Source: Streptacidiphilus sp. PB12-B1b (GTDB lineage Bacteria > Actinomycetota > Actinomycetes > Streptomycetales > Streptomycetaceae). Taken from it: a stretch of 64,000 nt of DNA. Below, one piece after another: positions 17,222 through 25,456 of this stretch; the stretch's first letter is position 1, and each line of letters begins with the position of its first letter. The stretch is from positions 434,001 through 498,000 of the forward strand of contig NZ_CP048405.1 of NCBI RefSeq assembly GCF_014084125.1, read 5' to 3'. Made by a program: the position numbers and the translations under genes. The notes under the pieces are model-generated. The model was not told the origin of the DNA and searched no databases. It saw only the letters and a list, made by a program, of their open reading frames with translations.

Positions 17222-17931
17222 GAAGCGACTCCAGCACAGGCTCGGGCGGCCAGAAGCGCGATGGCGAGATTGGACGAGAACACCGGCTTTCTGAGTCGGC
17301 GCTCCAACTCGCTCACCACTGGCAGCGTGTGCCACCCGGTGCACGACAGCACTATCGTGTCGGCCGACTCAACCGCCTCCTTCGGCAACTGCTGCACCAG
17401 GCCGAGAACCTGGTCCGGTGTGACCTGGGCATAGCCGTCGTCCAGCCCCAGGCTCACGTACGCCAACACCTCGACGCCGGCCTCGGAGAGCGCCACCGCT
17501 TCCGCCGCGGTCACCGGAGCCGGATAGGGCGTGACCAGCACGATGCGCCGCGCGGCTGCCTCGGCGAGAGCCTGCAGCAGGGCGTCGAAGGCAGTGACCA
17601 GGCCGCTCGGTAGCGGCGGGCCGTCGGTGAAGCCCGCCGACGTGCATGCCAGGACCACTGTGTCGAGCGAAATGTGCGACAAGGAATCCATGGCCTGCGC
17701 TGACGCCTCGCGCAGCCCGTGCCAGAACGAGGCGTCGACCGCAGTCGTCCTTGACGCGGGTACGAGCCGAGCGTGGTGGAACACCGTGTGGCGCAGACCG
17801 AGGCGGGACAGCTCAGTCTCCACCGCCACGTTGGCCCAAGGCAGTAGGAGCCCCGTACGTAGGGTGCGGTCCGCCGCCGCGTCCAGGGCGGCCAGCGTGG
17901 CGAGTGTGCCGTCAGGAAGCTGCTGCAACAC
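17218..17931 (-). CDS. Asp/Glu racemase superfamily protein (maleate isomerase / arylmalonate decarboxylase-like)
   Basis: The 237-residue protein begins RTGLLLPWANVAVETELSRL and has two active-site cysteine segments, VVLACTSAGF and IVLSCTGWHTLPVV, followed by KPVFSSNLAI. This is the pattern of maleate isomerases and arylmalonate decarboxylases. Such enzymes act on carboxylates through Cys-based acid/base chemistry. The start overlaps the radical SAM gene by 20 nt and the end overlaps the HhH-GPD-like gene by 4 nt. The substrate is unknown. Confidence 0.75.
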   Translation of the reverse strand: MLQQLPDGTLATLAALDAAADRTLRTGLLLPWANVAVETELSRLGLRHTVFHHARLVPASRTTAVDASFWHGLREASAQAMDSLSHISLDTVVLACTSAGFTDGPPLPSGLVTAFDALLQALAEAAARRIVLVTPYPAPVTAAEAVALSEAGVEVLAYVSLGLDDGYAQVTPDQVLGLVQQLPKEAVESADTIVLSCTGWHTLPVVSELERRLRKPVFSSNLAIALLAARACAGVAS

Positions 17932-19432
17932 GCTCTCCGTAGATCATGCGGGGTGCGTGGCCGGTGACGACGAGGTCGCCGGTTGTGCCGAGCGGAACCG
18001 CTGCCTCGCGCTCGACGATCTGGATGGAGTACGAGCCCAGCCTCCTCCACCAGGTGCCGCCCTGGCCGATGAAGTAGGAGTGGAGGCCAGGCACGCGCAG
18101 CCCGGTCGGATAGACCCGCTCCTTCATCGGCTGATCCCAGGTGAAGTCGATGTCGGCCTTCCATGACGGGAAGTGCTCAGCCGAGGGCAGTGGTTCCAGT
18201 TCGCCGAGCGCTGCCAGCGGGGTGCCGGGGAAGGCCCTCGCCAGGCGGACATTGGTGCGGTGGCATAGCAGGCCGGCATCGAGAATTCCAGCCAGGCCCC
18301 GGAGGTTCGCCACGTGGGTGCCATGGGTCTCACCGGGCAGGCCGTAGATCAGGTTCAGGCCCGGAAGGAGCATCGGCAGACCACCAGGACCGCGGGCGGC
18401 ACCCGCCTCGTTCACGTGCTCGATGGCACGCACCAGGATCTCAGGCGTGCAGGTGAGGGTGTTCCGCTCGATGACCACCGGATCGAAGCTCTCGATCCCC
18501 ATCGGCGCGCAGTTGCCCTCGGTGCAGTAGTCCGCCACCAGCTTCGCGATCCGAAGGCCCACGGGCGCGGCGACAGCGAGGGGGTCCGCGTTGTCGATGT
18601 GGAGCACCTCCAGCTCAGGGCAGTGCTCCCGGATTCCGCCGAGCAGGGCGCGGATCGCGTCCTCGTCCCGGTTGCGGTAGGAGAAGAAGCAGGTCTGCTG
18701 GCCGAGACGGAAGTTCCGCACTCCTGCCGCGTAGAGCTGAGCGGCCTCGGCGACGACGTCGTCGACCTCGCGGAAGGCGACCATGGGGGACTTCGCCGGT
18801 TCGTTGCAGAAGTCGCAGAACTTCCTCCGGGTGCAGCCGCGGTACAACTCCAGCTCGGCGATGGGGCGCCAGGGCATCTGCTCGACCAGGCCGGTGAACG
18901 ACTCGCGGTCGCGCTGCATCTGCCCGTAATCGGCCGGGCGTTGACTGCCGAGCAGTAGGTCGCCGGACGTCACGGTGTGGGTGTGGACGGCGTCGAACAG
19001 TCCGGCGTACTCCGCAGGAGCGGCGAGAGCGTAGGTGGACAGGGGTCCGAGCAGGTACCGGCGCCCTCGCGTACAGGCGAGCGCGCGGGCGATCTCCTCC
19101 AGAGACCCGTTCACGGCGTGCAGGTGGACAGACGGAACCGCGTCTCCGGCTACGACAACCACGATCTCCGCATCTCGCAGGAGTCGAATGGCAGCGTCGC
19201 GATTGGCGGTAGTCGAATAAGTCAACGGATCGCTCTGGGGCGGTTCGACTGCGGGCTTGCCGCCGGCCAGACACCAGCGAACGTCGTCGATGGTCAAGTA
19301 CCGCACATCCGCCTCCGGCCGCGCGCGCCTGAGCGCCGACCAGGCGTTCCGGACGTAGGTCGACAGGTACGGCGGCACGCCGAGGCCACTCGGCTCGACG
19401 GTGAAGCAGTCCAAGATCACTACAGGCTGCAT
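17912..19432 (-). CDS. Radical SAM protein with N-terminal B12-binding-like region
   Basis: 506 residues; first gene of the coupled operon. The N-terminal about 150 residues (VILDCFTVEPSGLGVPPYLS, IVVVVAGDAVP) resemble a cobalamin-binding Rossmann region. The Fe-S motif is C200-x5-C206-x2-C209 (ELYRGCTRRKFCDFCNEP), not the standard C-x3-C-x2-C. It is followed by FRLGQQTCFFSY and a TIM-barrel pattern (LIYGLPGETHGTH). The nearest style known to me is the archaeal-type YRGCPR..CSFC family of unannotated radical SAM proteins. The start ATG at 19432 has a GGAGGGA site. It probably catalyses the key carbon-skeleton or methylation step of the pathway. Confidence 0.82.
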   Translation of the reverse strand: MQPVVILDCFTVEPSGLGVPPYLSTYVRNAWSALRRARPEADVRYLTIDDVRWCLAGGKPAVEPPQSDPLTYSTTANRDAAIRLLRDAEIVVVVAGDAVPSVHLHAVNGSLEEIARALACTRGRRYLLGPLSTYALAAPAEYAGLFDAVHTHTVTSGDLLLGSQRPADYGQMQRDRESFTGLVEQMPWRPIAELELYRGCTRRKFCDFCNEPAKSPMVAFREVDDVVAEAAQLYAAGVRNFRLGQQTCFFSYRNRDEDAIRALLGGIREHCPELEVLHIDNADPLAVAAPVGLRIAKLVADYCTEGNCAPMGIESFDPVVIERNTLTCTPEILVRAIEHVNEAGAARGPGGLPMLLPGLNLIYGLPGETHGTHVANLRGLAGILDAGLLCHRTNVRLARAFPGTPLAALGELEPLPSAEHFPSWKADIDFTWDQPMKERVYPTGLRVPGLHSYFIGQGGTWWRRLGSYSIQIVEREAAVPLGTTGDLVVTGHAPRMIYGERVAAAS

Positions 19433-19642
19433 GGTGTTCTCCCTCCGGTACTGAGGGCGTCGGCGATGTTCCAGTGGTGTCTTCGCCGGAAGTGCTGTCA
19501 GCCCGCAGCTCTCTCAGTCTCAGTGCAGGCAGAGCTCCGGAGGAGAGGGCGGCAGGGTTGTTCGGTTGTACGGGGGTTGCACACTCATGGCTCTGCGTCC
19601 AAACCCTGGGACAGAGGGTGATCCGCAAGGCATCATCTACAC

Positions 19643-21031
19643 ATGGCGAGTGCGAGGGGGACCAGCGAGTCCAATACCGCTGCGTTTACGGCCGTCCTCT
19701 CGGAGGCCGGTTGCTCAAACGCGGCCCTGGCCCGCAAAGTCAACGAACTCGGTTCGCTTCAGGGGATCGTGACCCGCTACGACAAGGCGTCGGTGACGCG
19801 ATGGCTGCAAGGGATGACGCCGAAGGGCCGCACCCCTGAGTTCATCGCCGCCGCGCTGGCAGGCTTCTTAGGTCGTCCCGTTGCCCCCGTTGACATCGGC
19901 TACGCAGAGCAGCCCCAGAAGCCGGTGGTTGCAAGGGCCTTGACGTACCGTGAAGACGTGGGTGAAACACTGCACACGCTCGCGGAGCTCGGCTCCACCG
20001 ACGTCTCTCGGCGCAGCCTCCTCGGCGCGGTGCCATACATCGCGACTGCTCTCCTGGACCCGCAACGGCAATGGCTGCTGTGGCTACTGGAGGACGAACA
20101 GGCTCCCCGGCTCGCGGCAGTCGCGGGTAGTGGTCCCGTCGAGCAGGTCCAGGCGATGATCGAGATGTTCGACGAGATGGACAACCGCTTCGGCGGCGGC
20201 GGAGTCCGGGAAAGCATCGTGCACTACCTGAGCACCAAGCTCGTGCCCATGCTGCAGCAGCGCAACCTGCCCACTCACCAGCGTCGACTGCTGTACACCT
20301 CGGCCGCGAAGTTGGCGGCGATGGCTGGCTGGTGCTCGTACGACTCCGCAGACTACGGACTGGCCGAGCGCTACATGATCCAGGCGCTCAGATTGTGTGC
20401 CGAGGGCGGCGACCGAGTGCTCGGTGGTCAGATTCTGGCCGGCATGTCCCACCTCGCCACCAGCCTGGGGAATCCCACCGAAGGGGTTTCGCTGGCACGG
20501 GCGGGTATCGCGACCGCCAGGTCGGCGGGGAGTCCTCTCGGGCTCATGCGCCTGCACGCCATGGCGGCCCGCGGTTACGCGGTTCTCGGAGACTCCCGCC
20601 AGGCTACGGCCTCGCTGCACGCGGCCAGCGGACGACTGGAGATCAGCCGGGGACCGGCCGAGGAATCCCCCTGGGTCCGCTTTCTGGATCACCACTATCT
20701 GGAAGCCGAGGCCGCCCTGGTCCACCGCGACCTCGGCGAGGCGGCACAGGCCGAGCGACTCGCCATGGCGTCCGTCGAGGCGAACAGTGAACGTCGCCGT
20801 CGCCAGGCGATCAGCCGCTCGGTGCTCGCGACGGCGTTCCTCCAGCAGGGCCGGTTGGACGAGGCAGTCGGCACGGCGAGTACTTCTCTGGATCTGCTGG
20901 CTGGAGTTCACAGCGAGCGCAGTGTGCAGGCCCTGCGTGACTTCCGCGCGCGCCTCGCCCCGCATCGAGCCGAACCAGTCGTCCGCGACTTCGACCGGAA
21001 GGCGCGGCCGATACTCGGCACAGCGGCCTGA
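19643..21031 (+). CDS. XRE/TPR-type pathway regulator
   Basis: 462 residues. The N-terminal HTH-like domain (SEAGCSNAALARKVNELG, then DKASVTRWLQGMTPKGRTPEFIAAALAGFLG) and the long TPR-like helical C-terminal part (RLLYTSAAKLAAMAGWCSYDSADYGLAERYMIQAL and repeats) are typical of Streptomyces cluster-linked regulators. It is transcribed divergently from the radical SAM operon across a 210-bp promoter region, so it most likely controls that operon. It converges with the SDR gene with 10 nt between stops. Confidence 0.78.
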   Translation: MASARGTSESNTAAFTAVLSEAGCSNAALARKVNELGSLQGIVTRYDKASVTRWLQGMTPKGRTPEFIAAALAGFLGRPVAPVDIGYAEQPQKPVVARALTYREDVGETLHTLAELGSTDVSRRSLLGAVPYIATALLDPQRQWLLWLLEDEQAPRLAAVAGSGPVEQVQAMIEMFDEMDNRFGGGGVRESIVHYLSTKLVPMLQQRNLPTHQRRLLYTSAAKLAAMAGWCSYDSADYGLAERYMIQALRLCAEGGDRVLGGQILAGMSHLATSLGNPTEGVSLARAGIATARSAGSPLGLMRLHAMAARGYAVLGDSRQATASLHAASGRLEISRGPAEESPWVRFLDHHYLEAEAALVHRDLGEAAQAERLAMASVEANSERRRRQAISRSVLATAFLQQGRLDEAVGTASTSLDLLAGVHSERSVQALRDFRARLAPHRAEPVVRDFDRKARPILGTAA

Positions 21032-21041
21032 TCGCTTCGCC

Positions 21042-21851
21042 TCAGTACCCTCCAGGCGTCGGCGCGTTCTGCCCCTTGTCGACGGGAAGGTTGACCCCAG
21101 TCACCCCTCGCGACTGATCCGAGAGCAGGAAGGCGATCACGTCCGCGACCTCCTCTGGCAGCACCAGCTCCCGCCCCGGGAACTCAGCGCGGAATCGGTC
21201 GAAGGCGGGCGGGTCGTCCTGGCGCATCCGGTCCCACCGCTTGCCAGGGATGAGCATCGACCCCGGCGAGACCGCATTCACGCGGATGCCTTCCGGACCC
21301 AGCTCCCTCGCGAGGGAGGACACCATGTGGATCTGGCCGGCCTTCGCGGCGCCGTACTGGGCCTGCGGTGATGGCTTCCACCCGGATACCGAGGCCACCA
21401 CGACGATGGACCCCCCACCGGCCGTCCGCAGGTGAGGTGTACTCGTCGCCACTAGCCGGGCTACATGGCCGACGTTCATCTCCCATGTCGCCGACCAGTC
21501 CTGGGCCGTTGCCTCGGTGATTCCCTGACCACGTGCACCGCCCGCGCACGCAACAACGCCGTCGAGGCCGCCCAGTGCTGATGCGGCGTCCTCCACGAAT
21601 TGCTCCAGAAGCTGCGGGACGGAGACATCGAGAGCGCGGGTGAACAGCGCGCCGGGGGAGTCGAGCGAGCTGCGGAGCGTCTCCAACGGCTCCGCCCTCC
21701 GGGCGCACGTCGCCACATGCGCTCCTTCCGTGAGGAGTAGGCGCACGACGCGCTCGCCCAGTCCTCTGGAGCCGCCCGTCACCACAATGCGGCGCCCTAC
21801 GAATCGTCCCGCCATCGCTTGCTGTCCGCGGTCATGCCCTGCGCTCACCAT
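21042..21851 (-). CDS. Short-chain dehydrogenase/reductase
   Basis: A 269-residue SDR with the cofactor motif TGGSRGLG, VVACAGGARG in place of NNAG, a catalytic Ser in VVVASVSGWKPS, and YGAAKAG as the YxxxK site, followed by IRVNAVSPGSML. It reduces or oxidises a carbonyl/alcohol with NAD(P). The start at 21851 is supported by GGAGGG 8 nt upstream. It belongs near the nucleotide operon by position, but on its own promoter. Confidence 0.85.
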   Translation of the reverse strand: MVSAGHDRGQQAMAGRFVGRRIVVTGGSRGLGERVVRLLLTEGAHVATCARRAEPLETLRSSLDSPGALFTRALDVSVPQLLEQFVEDAASALGGLDGVVACAGGARGQGITEATAQDWSATWEMNVGHVARLVATSTPHLRTAGGGSIVVVASVSGWKPSPQAQYGAAKAGQIHMVSSLARELGPEGIRVNAVSPGSMLIPGKRWDRMRQDDPPAFDRFRAEFPGRELVLPEEVADVIAFLLSDQSRGVTGVNLPVDKGQNAPTPGGY

Positions 21852-22142
21852 TCGTACAACCCTCCGCCAACCGTGCCACCCCGTGTGGCCGTAGACATCC
21901 TCCCTGCACCCTTCTTAGCGGGACGACAGCGCGGTTCTCTTATGGACGTACCCGATCCGGAGGCAACCCGTGCAGTCGGCAATCAGCCGGCACCGGCCCT
22001 GCGGATCCGGAGACGACGTGAACCCGGGATGTCCCTCTGCCAGTGCTCAACCGCTGAAGCCGGGTCCAGCGGTACCCATCACAAAGCGAGCGAGAGCCAG
22101 CGAACGCACCCCGCGCTCCTCTCCCAACTCGGGAGGCACACC

Positions 22143-22715
22143 GTGTCCCAGGCACCACCCCCACGCAACTGTCTCACCTTGGCGGACACGCCCACCGCCG
22201 TCGGCCTGGCACGGCTGCACGCGGCCGATGTCCTCTCTTGCTGGGGCGTGCACCCTGACATCGTCGAGATGGTGCAACTCCTCGTGTCAGAGCTGACCAC
22301 CAACGCTGTGCGGCACCCCAAGGAGGGCGAGGAGCAAGCCTCCTTGTTCTCTCGGCGGAACAAGGTGCAGACCTTCCAGATCGCCCTGGAGATCATCGGC
22401 GACGCCGTCAGGGTGTCGGTGTGGGACCGCGACACGAGGCCGCCGGTTCTGAAGGAGGTCGGAGTCGAGGCCACTGGTGGCCGGGGAGTGTTCATCGTCG
22501 CCGTCATGAGCCGGCGTTGGGGCCACTATCCGGCTGGCAGCCTGCCCGGCAAGGTGGTGTGGGCGGAGGTCGGGCTTGTCCCAGAGAGTCGAGCTGGTGA
22601 CGACGGGAGGCCGACGCCCTCTCCTGGTCGGCCTCCGGTGAGCGGTCAGGGGAAGGCCGTACGAGTCAATCCGAACGTGATCGGCCGCGTTCTCGTCGGA
22701 GTCAGGGGCCTCTGA
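22143..22715 (+). CDS. ATP-binding regulatory protein (HATPase_c, anti-sigma-like)
   Basis: 190 residues. The GHKL boxes are visible: N-box ELTTNAVRHP, G1 VWDRDTRPPV, G2 GGRGVFIVAVMSRRWG. This is the RsbW/SpoIIAB-like stand-alone ATPase type abundant in Streptomyces, which binds sigma or anti-anti-sigma factors. The start is GTG at 22143 with GGGAGG 6 nt upstream; the frame stays open to 21819 without a site. The C-terminal 45 residues are low complexity. Confidence 0.75.
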   Translation: MSQAPPPRNCLTLADTPTAVGLARLHAADVLSCWGVHPDIVEMVQLLVSELTTNAVRHPKEGEEQASLFSRRNKVQTFQIALEIIGDAVRVSVWDRDTRPPVLKEVGVEATGGRGVFIVAVMSRRWGHYPAGSLPGKVVWAEVGLVPESRAGDDGRPTPSPGRPPVSGQGKAVRVNPNVIGRVLVGVRGL

Positions 22716-23077
22716 GGCGTGGACGGGACAGGGGAAATCAGACCGCTGCCTCGGGTCGCCAGGGAACTGTCGTCCTGGGAGCGTCGCCTGTTCGATGGCG
22801 TGCGGATGGTAGGTGCCGACGAGCAGGAAGAGATAGCCACGTCGCCTCGCCACCGCCCAGTCGCTATCCGAGGCCCGTCGAACGATGAGTCGCAGTGATC
22901 TGGCTCGGCTAAGCGGTAGTTCCAGTGCTCGGGTCGACGAGAAGCAGTGGCCCGCTGAGCACCACGAATCATCATCACCCACCAAAAGCGGCACCCTTGC
23001 CGTCGTCTACGGACCTCTCCCGTGGGTCCTGAGCCTGGCTCCGACGGCGAGGGTGCCTTTAGGAGAAGGACTTGACG
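22716..23077. other. Intergenic region with structured leader
   Basis: 362 nt. Apart from the inverted repeat at 22990-23057, no convincing gene was seen; the open frames on both strands lack family signatures. Confidence 0.4.
22990..23057 (+). promoter_or_regulatory. Long RNA stem upstream of the DUF5999 gene
   Basis: Arms 22990-23005 and 23042-23057 form a 16-bp stem with one mismatch. Inside is a second short hairpin, GGACC...GGTCC. The stem ends 4 nt before the AGGAGAAGG ribosome binding site at 23061-23069. It could be an attenuator, a riboswitch-like leader, or a terminator of the upstream gene placed unusually close to the next gene. Confidence 0.45.
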
Positions 23078-23281
23078 ATGTGCCAGCACAGGCCGGAGTG
23101 TCCCGGCGCGTGTTGCCCGGATGGCCAGGCCGCTCGCTCGATTGCAGGCTACCCGGAGCAAGGGTGGTCGTTGCTGTGCAACGGCATCGTCCTCTTCGAG
23201 GACACCGGACAGATCCTGCCGGACGGCAGGGTCATCGGCCCGCAGCGTCCCGCCGGCGCCGTCTCGGAGGTGACGAGGTGA
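23078..23281 (+). CDS. DUF5999 family small protein
   Basis: The 67-residue protein begins MCQHRPECPGACCPDG and carries HTH-free but highly conserved-looking EQGWSLLCNGIVLFEDTGQILPDG, the hallmark of the Streptomyces DUF5999 family (function unknown; found beside regulatory ATPases). The ATG at 23078 has AGGAGAAGG upstream. It overlaps the next start (GTGA). Confidence 0.8.
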   Translation: MCQHRPECPGACCPDGQAARSIAGYPEQGWSLLCNGIVLFEDTGQILPDGRVIGPQRPAGAVSEVTR

Positions 23282-23520
23282 GCCAGTTGCCTGTGCGGCC
23301 CACCACCATCCCGAACATCACCGCACAACGAGACAGGGGCAGTCCGATGGCGGACGCGGAGTTCTACGCGGTGATCGCCGTACACGGCTTCGTCCCCGAA
23401 ACGCGCAGGTGCTCGGCCGGCTGCGACTACTGGCCCTGCGACACCCTCCAGCACGCCGCCCAGTCCGGCACCACGGCCCCGGCCAAAGCCCGGCCGAACA
23501 GCCCCTACCGAGAGAAGTAG
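23278..23520 (+). CDS. Small hypothetical protein coupled to DUF5999
   Basis: 80 residues from a GTG that overlaps the DUF5999 stop. The C-terminal half has a Cys pair region (RRCSAGCDYWPCD) that may bind metal. Not recognised. Confidence 0.5.
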   Translation: MSQLPVRPTTIPNITAQRDRGSPMADAEFYAVIAVHGFVPETRRCSAGCDYWPCDTLQHAAQSGTTAPAKARPNSPYREK

Positions 23521-23525
23521 ACGAC

Positions 23526-23729
23526 GTGTCGACCGACCAGCCCTTACCTCCGGCAGCCCCCGTGTCTTCGGTGAGGCCCCCGGTCAGCACCAACCGGGTC
23601 ATGGCCTACCCCGACCGGCAGCCCGCGACGCTGTACCGCAACGCCTACGCCACCGGCGACGACCTGAAGCTGCTCCTGGGCCACGCGCCCGACCCCAGAC
23701 CTGCCCCTGACCAGGCAGCGCGCCGCTAG
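23526..23729 (+). CDS. Small hypothetical protein
   Basis: 67 residues from a GTG 5 nt after the previous stop, with GAGAAG upstream. Proline-rich start, then YPDRQPATLYRNAYATGDDLKLLLG. No family recognised; the tight spacing suggests it belongs to the same operon. Confidence 0.45.
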   Translation: MSTDQPLPPAAPVSSVRPPVSTNRVMAYPDRQPATLYRNAYATGDDLKLLLGHAPDPRPAPDQAARR

Positions 23730-23942
23730 GGCCGGACCGGAATCTGGGGAGTCCAGCCTGAGCGACCGGCACGGGAGCGGATCGCGCTGCCCCCCGTGCC
23801 ACCCGCCACCCGCACCCCCGTGCCACCCGGGCCCCGCCCCGGTTGGGCACTCCAAGACCCGCGGCCCGGCCCAGCCAGGTACCCCCCAAACCGGGCCGGG
23901 CAGCGGCAGCACCAAGCTCCCCGCCTTCTGCCAGGAGAAGCG

Positions 23943-24245
23943 ATGACCCATCCCCCCAGCATCACCACCCCGTACGACTGGTTCGCCTCGTCGGCCCGCC
24001 CCGCCTCTCGCCTGCCGGTCCGTCAGGTTGCGGAGGTGCCCCGCCTGCTGCCGCGCCGATCCCGGAGGGGCTCGGCCATCGCACGGGCCCAAGCCCTCCA
24101 GGCCGCCGTCGTGGTCCTCGCCGGCTGGCTCGCGTTCACGCCCGCCCGCGCCCCCCGCCTCCAGCCGCCGGTCTTCGCGGACCACGACCCCTTCTGGTCG
24201 CCGGACTTCGGCGACACCTTCCCTCCCGCGCGGCCAGCGTCATGA
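23943..24245 (+). CDS. Hypothetical protein preceding an ATP-binding regulator
   Basis: 100 residues with a central basic stretch and one possible hydrophobic helix (LQAAVVVLAGWLAFTPA). The ATG at 23943 follows AGGAGAAG. Its TGA overlaps the ATG of the following ATPase, so the two are co-translated. Function unknown. Confidence 0.5.
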   Translation: MTHPPSITTPYDWFASSARPASRLPVRQVAEVPRLLPRRSRRGSAIARAQALQAAVVVLAGWLAFTPARAPRLQPPVFADHDPFWSPDFGDTFPPARPAS

Positions 24246-24784
24246 CGGCCCGGGGCGCACGCTGGATGATCGACACCACCGCCGAGGGCATCGTCGTCAT
24301 CATCCGCGACCGCACCGTCTTCCAGCTCCTGGCCTGGAACTTCTGGCTCGACGAGGACACCCGAGACTCGATCCGCCTCGTCGTCAGCGAACTGGTCACC
24401 AACGCCATCGTCCACGGCCGCAGCACCTACCGCGCTCCGATCATCGAGATAGGGATCATCGCCCGCCGCGGCGAGGTCTACATCGAAGTGTCGGACCCCA
24501 GCGACGAAATGCCCGTCGTCCGTCCCATCGACGACGAACGCGAGGGCGGGCGGGGCCTGCTCCTCGTCGAGTGCATGGCGCTGAAGTGGGGCGCCGAACG
24601 CCTGCCCCACGGCGGGAAGCGCGTCTGGACGCTGCTACGCATCCCCCCGCGCCCCAGCGCGCTGCGGCGCCACCGCCCCGACCGAGAAGCCCGCCAGCGG
24701 CACCGCGCGCAGCTCCAGGCCCAGCTCTACGCCAACTGGCCCCTGACGCCGATCGACAGCAGACCACTGGCGATGGCCACCTGA
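24242..24784 (+). CDS. ATP-binding regulatory protein (HATPase_c), second copy
   Basis: 180 residues with GHKL boxes: SELVTNAIVHGRS, EVSDPSDEMPVV and GGRGLLLVECMALKWG. It is the same type as the protein at 22143-22715 but diverged, with a basic C-terminal tail. Likely a switch that binds a sigma factor or antagonist. Start overlaps the preceding gene (ATGA). Confidence 0.75.
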   Translation: MTARGARWMIDTTAEGIVVIIRDRTVFQLLAWNFWLDEDTRDSIRLVVSELVTNAIVHGRSTYRAPIIEIGIIARRGEVYIEVSDPSDEMPVVRPIDDEREGGRGLLLVECMALKWGAERLPHGGKRVWTLLRIPPRPSALRRHRPDREARQRHRAQLQAQLYANWPLTPIDSRPLAMAT

Positions 24785-24895
24785 GCCGGGGAGTCCGGTG
24801 CGGCCCGCCTGGCCGTGACCCGTACCGGACACCCCACTTCCCCCGTACCGACAGCCAGTCGGCATCTGCCGACTCCGAATCCTCCGGAGAGCCGT

Positions 24896-25399
24896 GTGCC
24901 CCAGCCCACCCCGAACCCCGAGCAGACCCGCGAGCGCGCCCTGTTCCCCGCCGCCGCGAACGTGCTGATCCGCCGACCGGACGGCACCGTACTCCTCGTC
25001 CACCACCGGCGCTCGGGCCTGTGGGTCCTCCCCGGCGGCACGACCGAAGCCGGGGAGTCGCCCATGGCCTGCGCCTACCGCGAAGGGACCGAGGAACTCG
25101 GAGTGCCCATCGTGATGGGGGCGCTGCTCAGCGTTCACTGGCTGACGGCGAAGTCCGCCCTGTGGCCCGGTGCCCCCGACAACGCTTACCCCTGCCACCT
25201 CACGACCTTCGGCGCCACGGTCACCAGGGACAACGCCGAACGGATCACCGTGCCCGAGGACGAACTCCTCGGGCACGCCTGGTGGCAGCCGGGAGACGTA
25301 GCCCGGCCGGCCCTGATGGAGAGCGCGAACGCCGCCCACCTCCTGGCCGTCGTCGCCGCCCGGCAGGTCGTCTACCTCGAAGACGGAGTCGCTCTGTAG
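24896..25399 (+). CDS. Nudix hydrolase
   Basis: 167 residues with a perfect Nudix box (GTTEAGESPMACAYREGTEELGV, split here only by reading order: G-x5-E-x7-REGTEELGV). It hydrolyses a nucleoside diphosphate linked to another group, such as a nucleotide sugar. The GTG start at 24896 has GGAGAG upstream. It opens a rightward run of sugar and nucleotide genes. Confidence 0.85.
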   Translation: MPQPTPNPEQTRERALFPAAANVLIRRPDGTVLLVHHRRSGLWVLPGGTTEAGESPMACAYREGTEELGVPIVMGALLSVHWLTAKSALWPGAPDNAYPCHLTTFGATVTRDNAERITVPEDELLGHAWWQPGDVARPALMESANAAHLLAVVAARQVVYLEDGVAL

Positions 25400-25456
25400 C
25401 GCCCGAGCCCACCACCGAACCGTCCTGTTCACCACGACCGCCCAAGGGAGCCAGAA

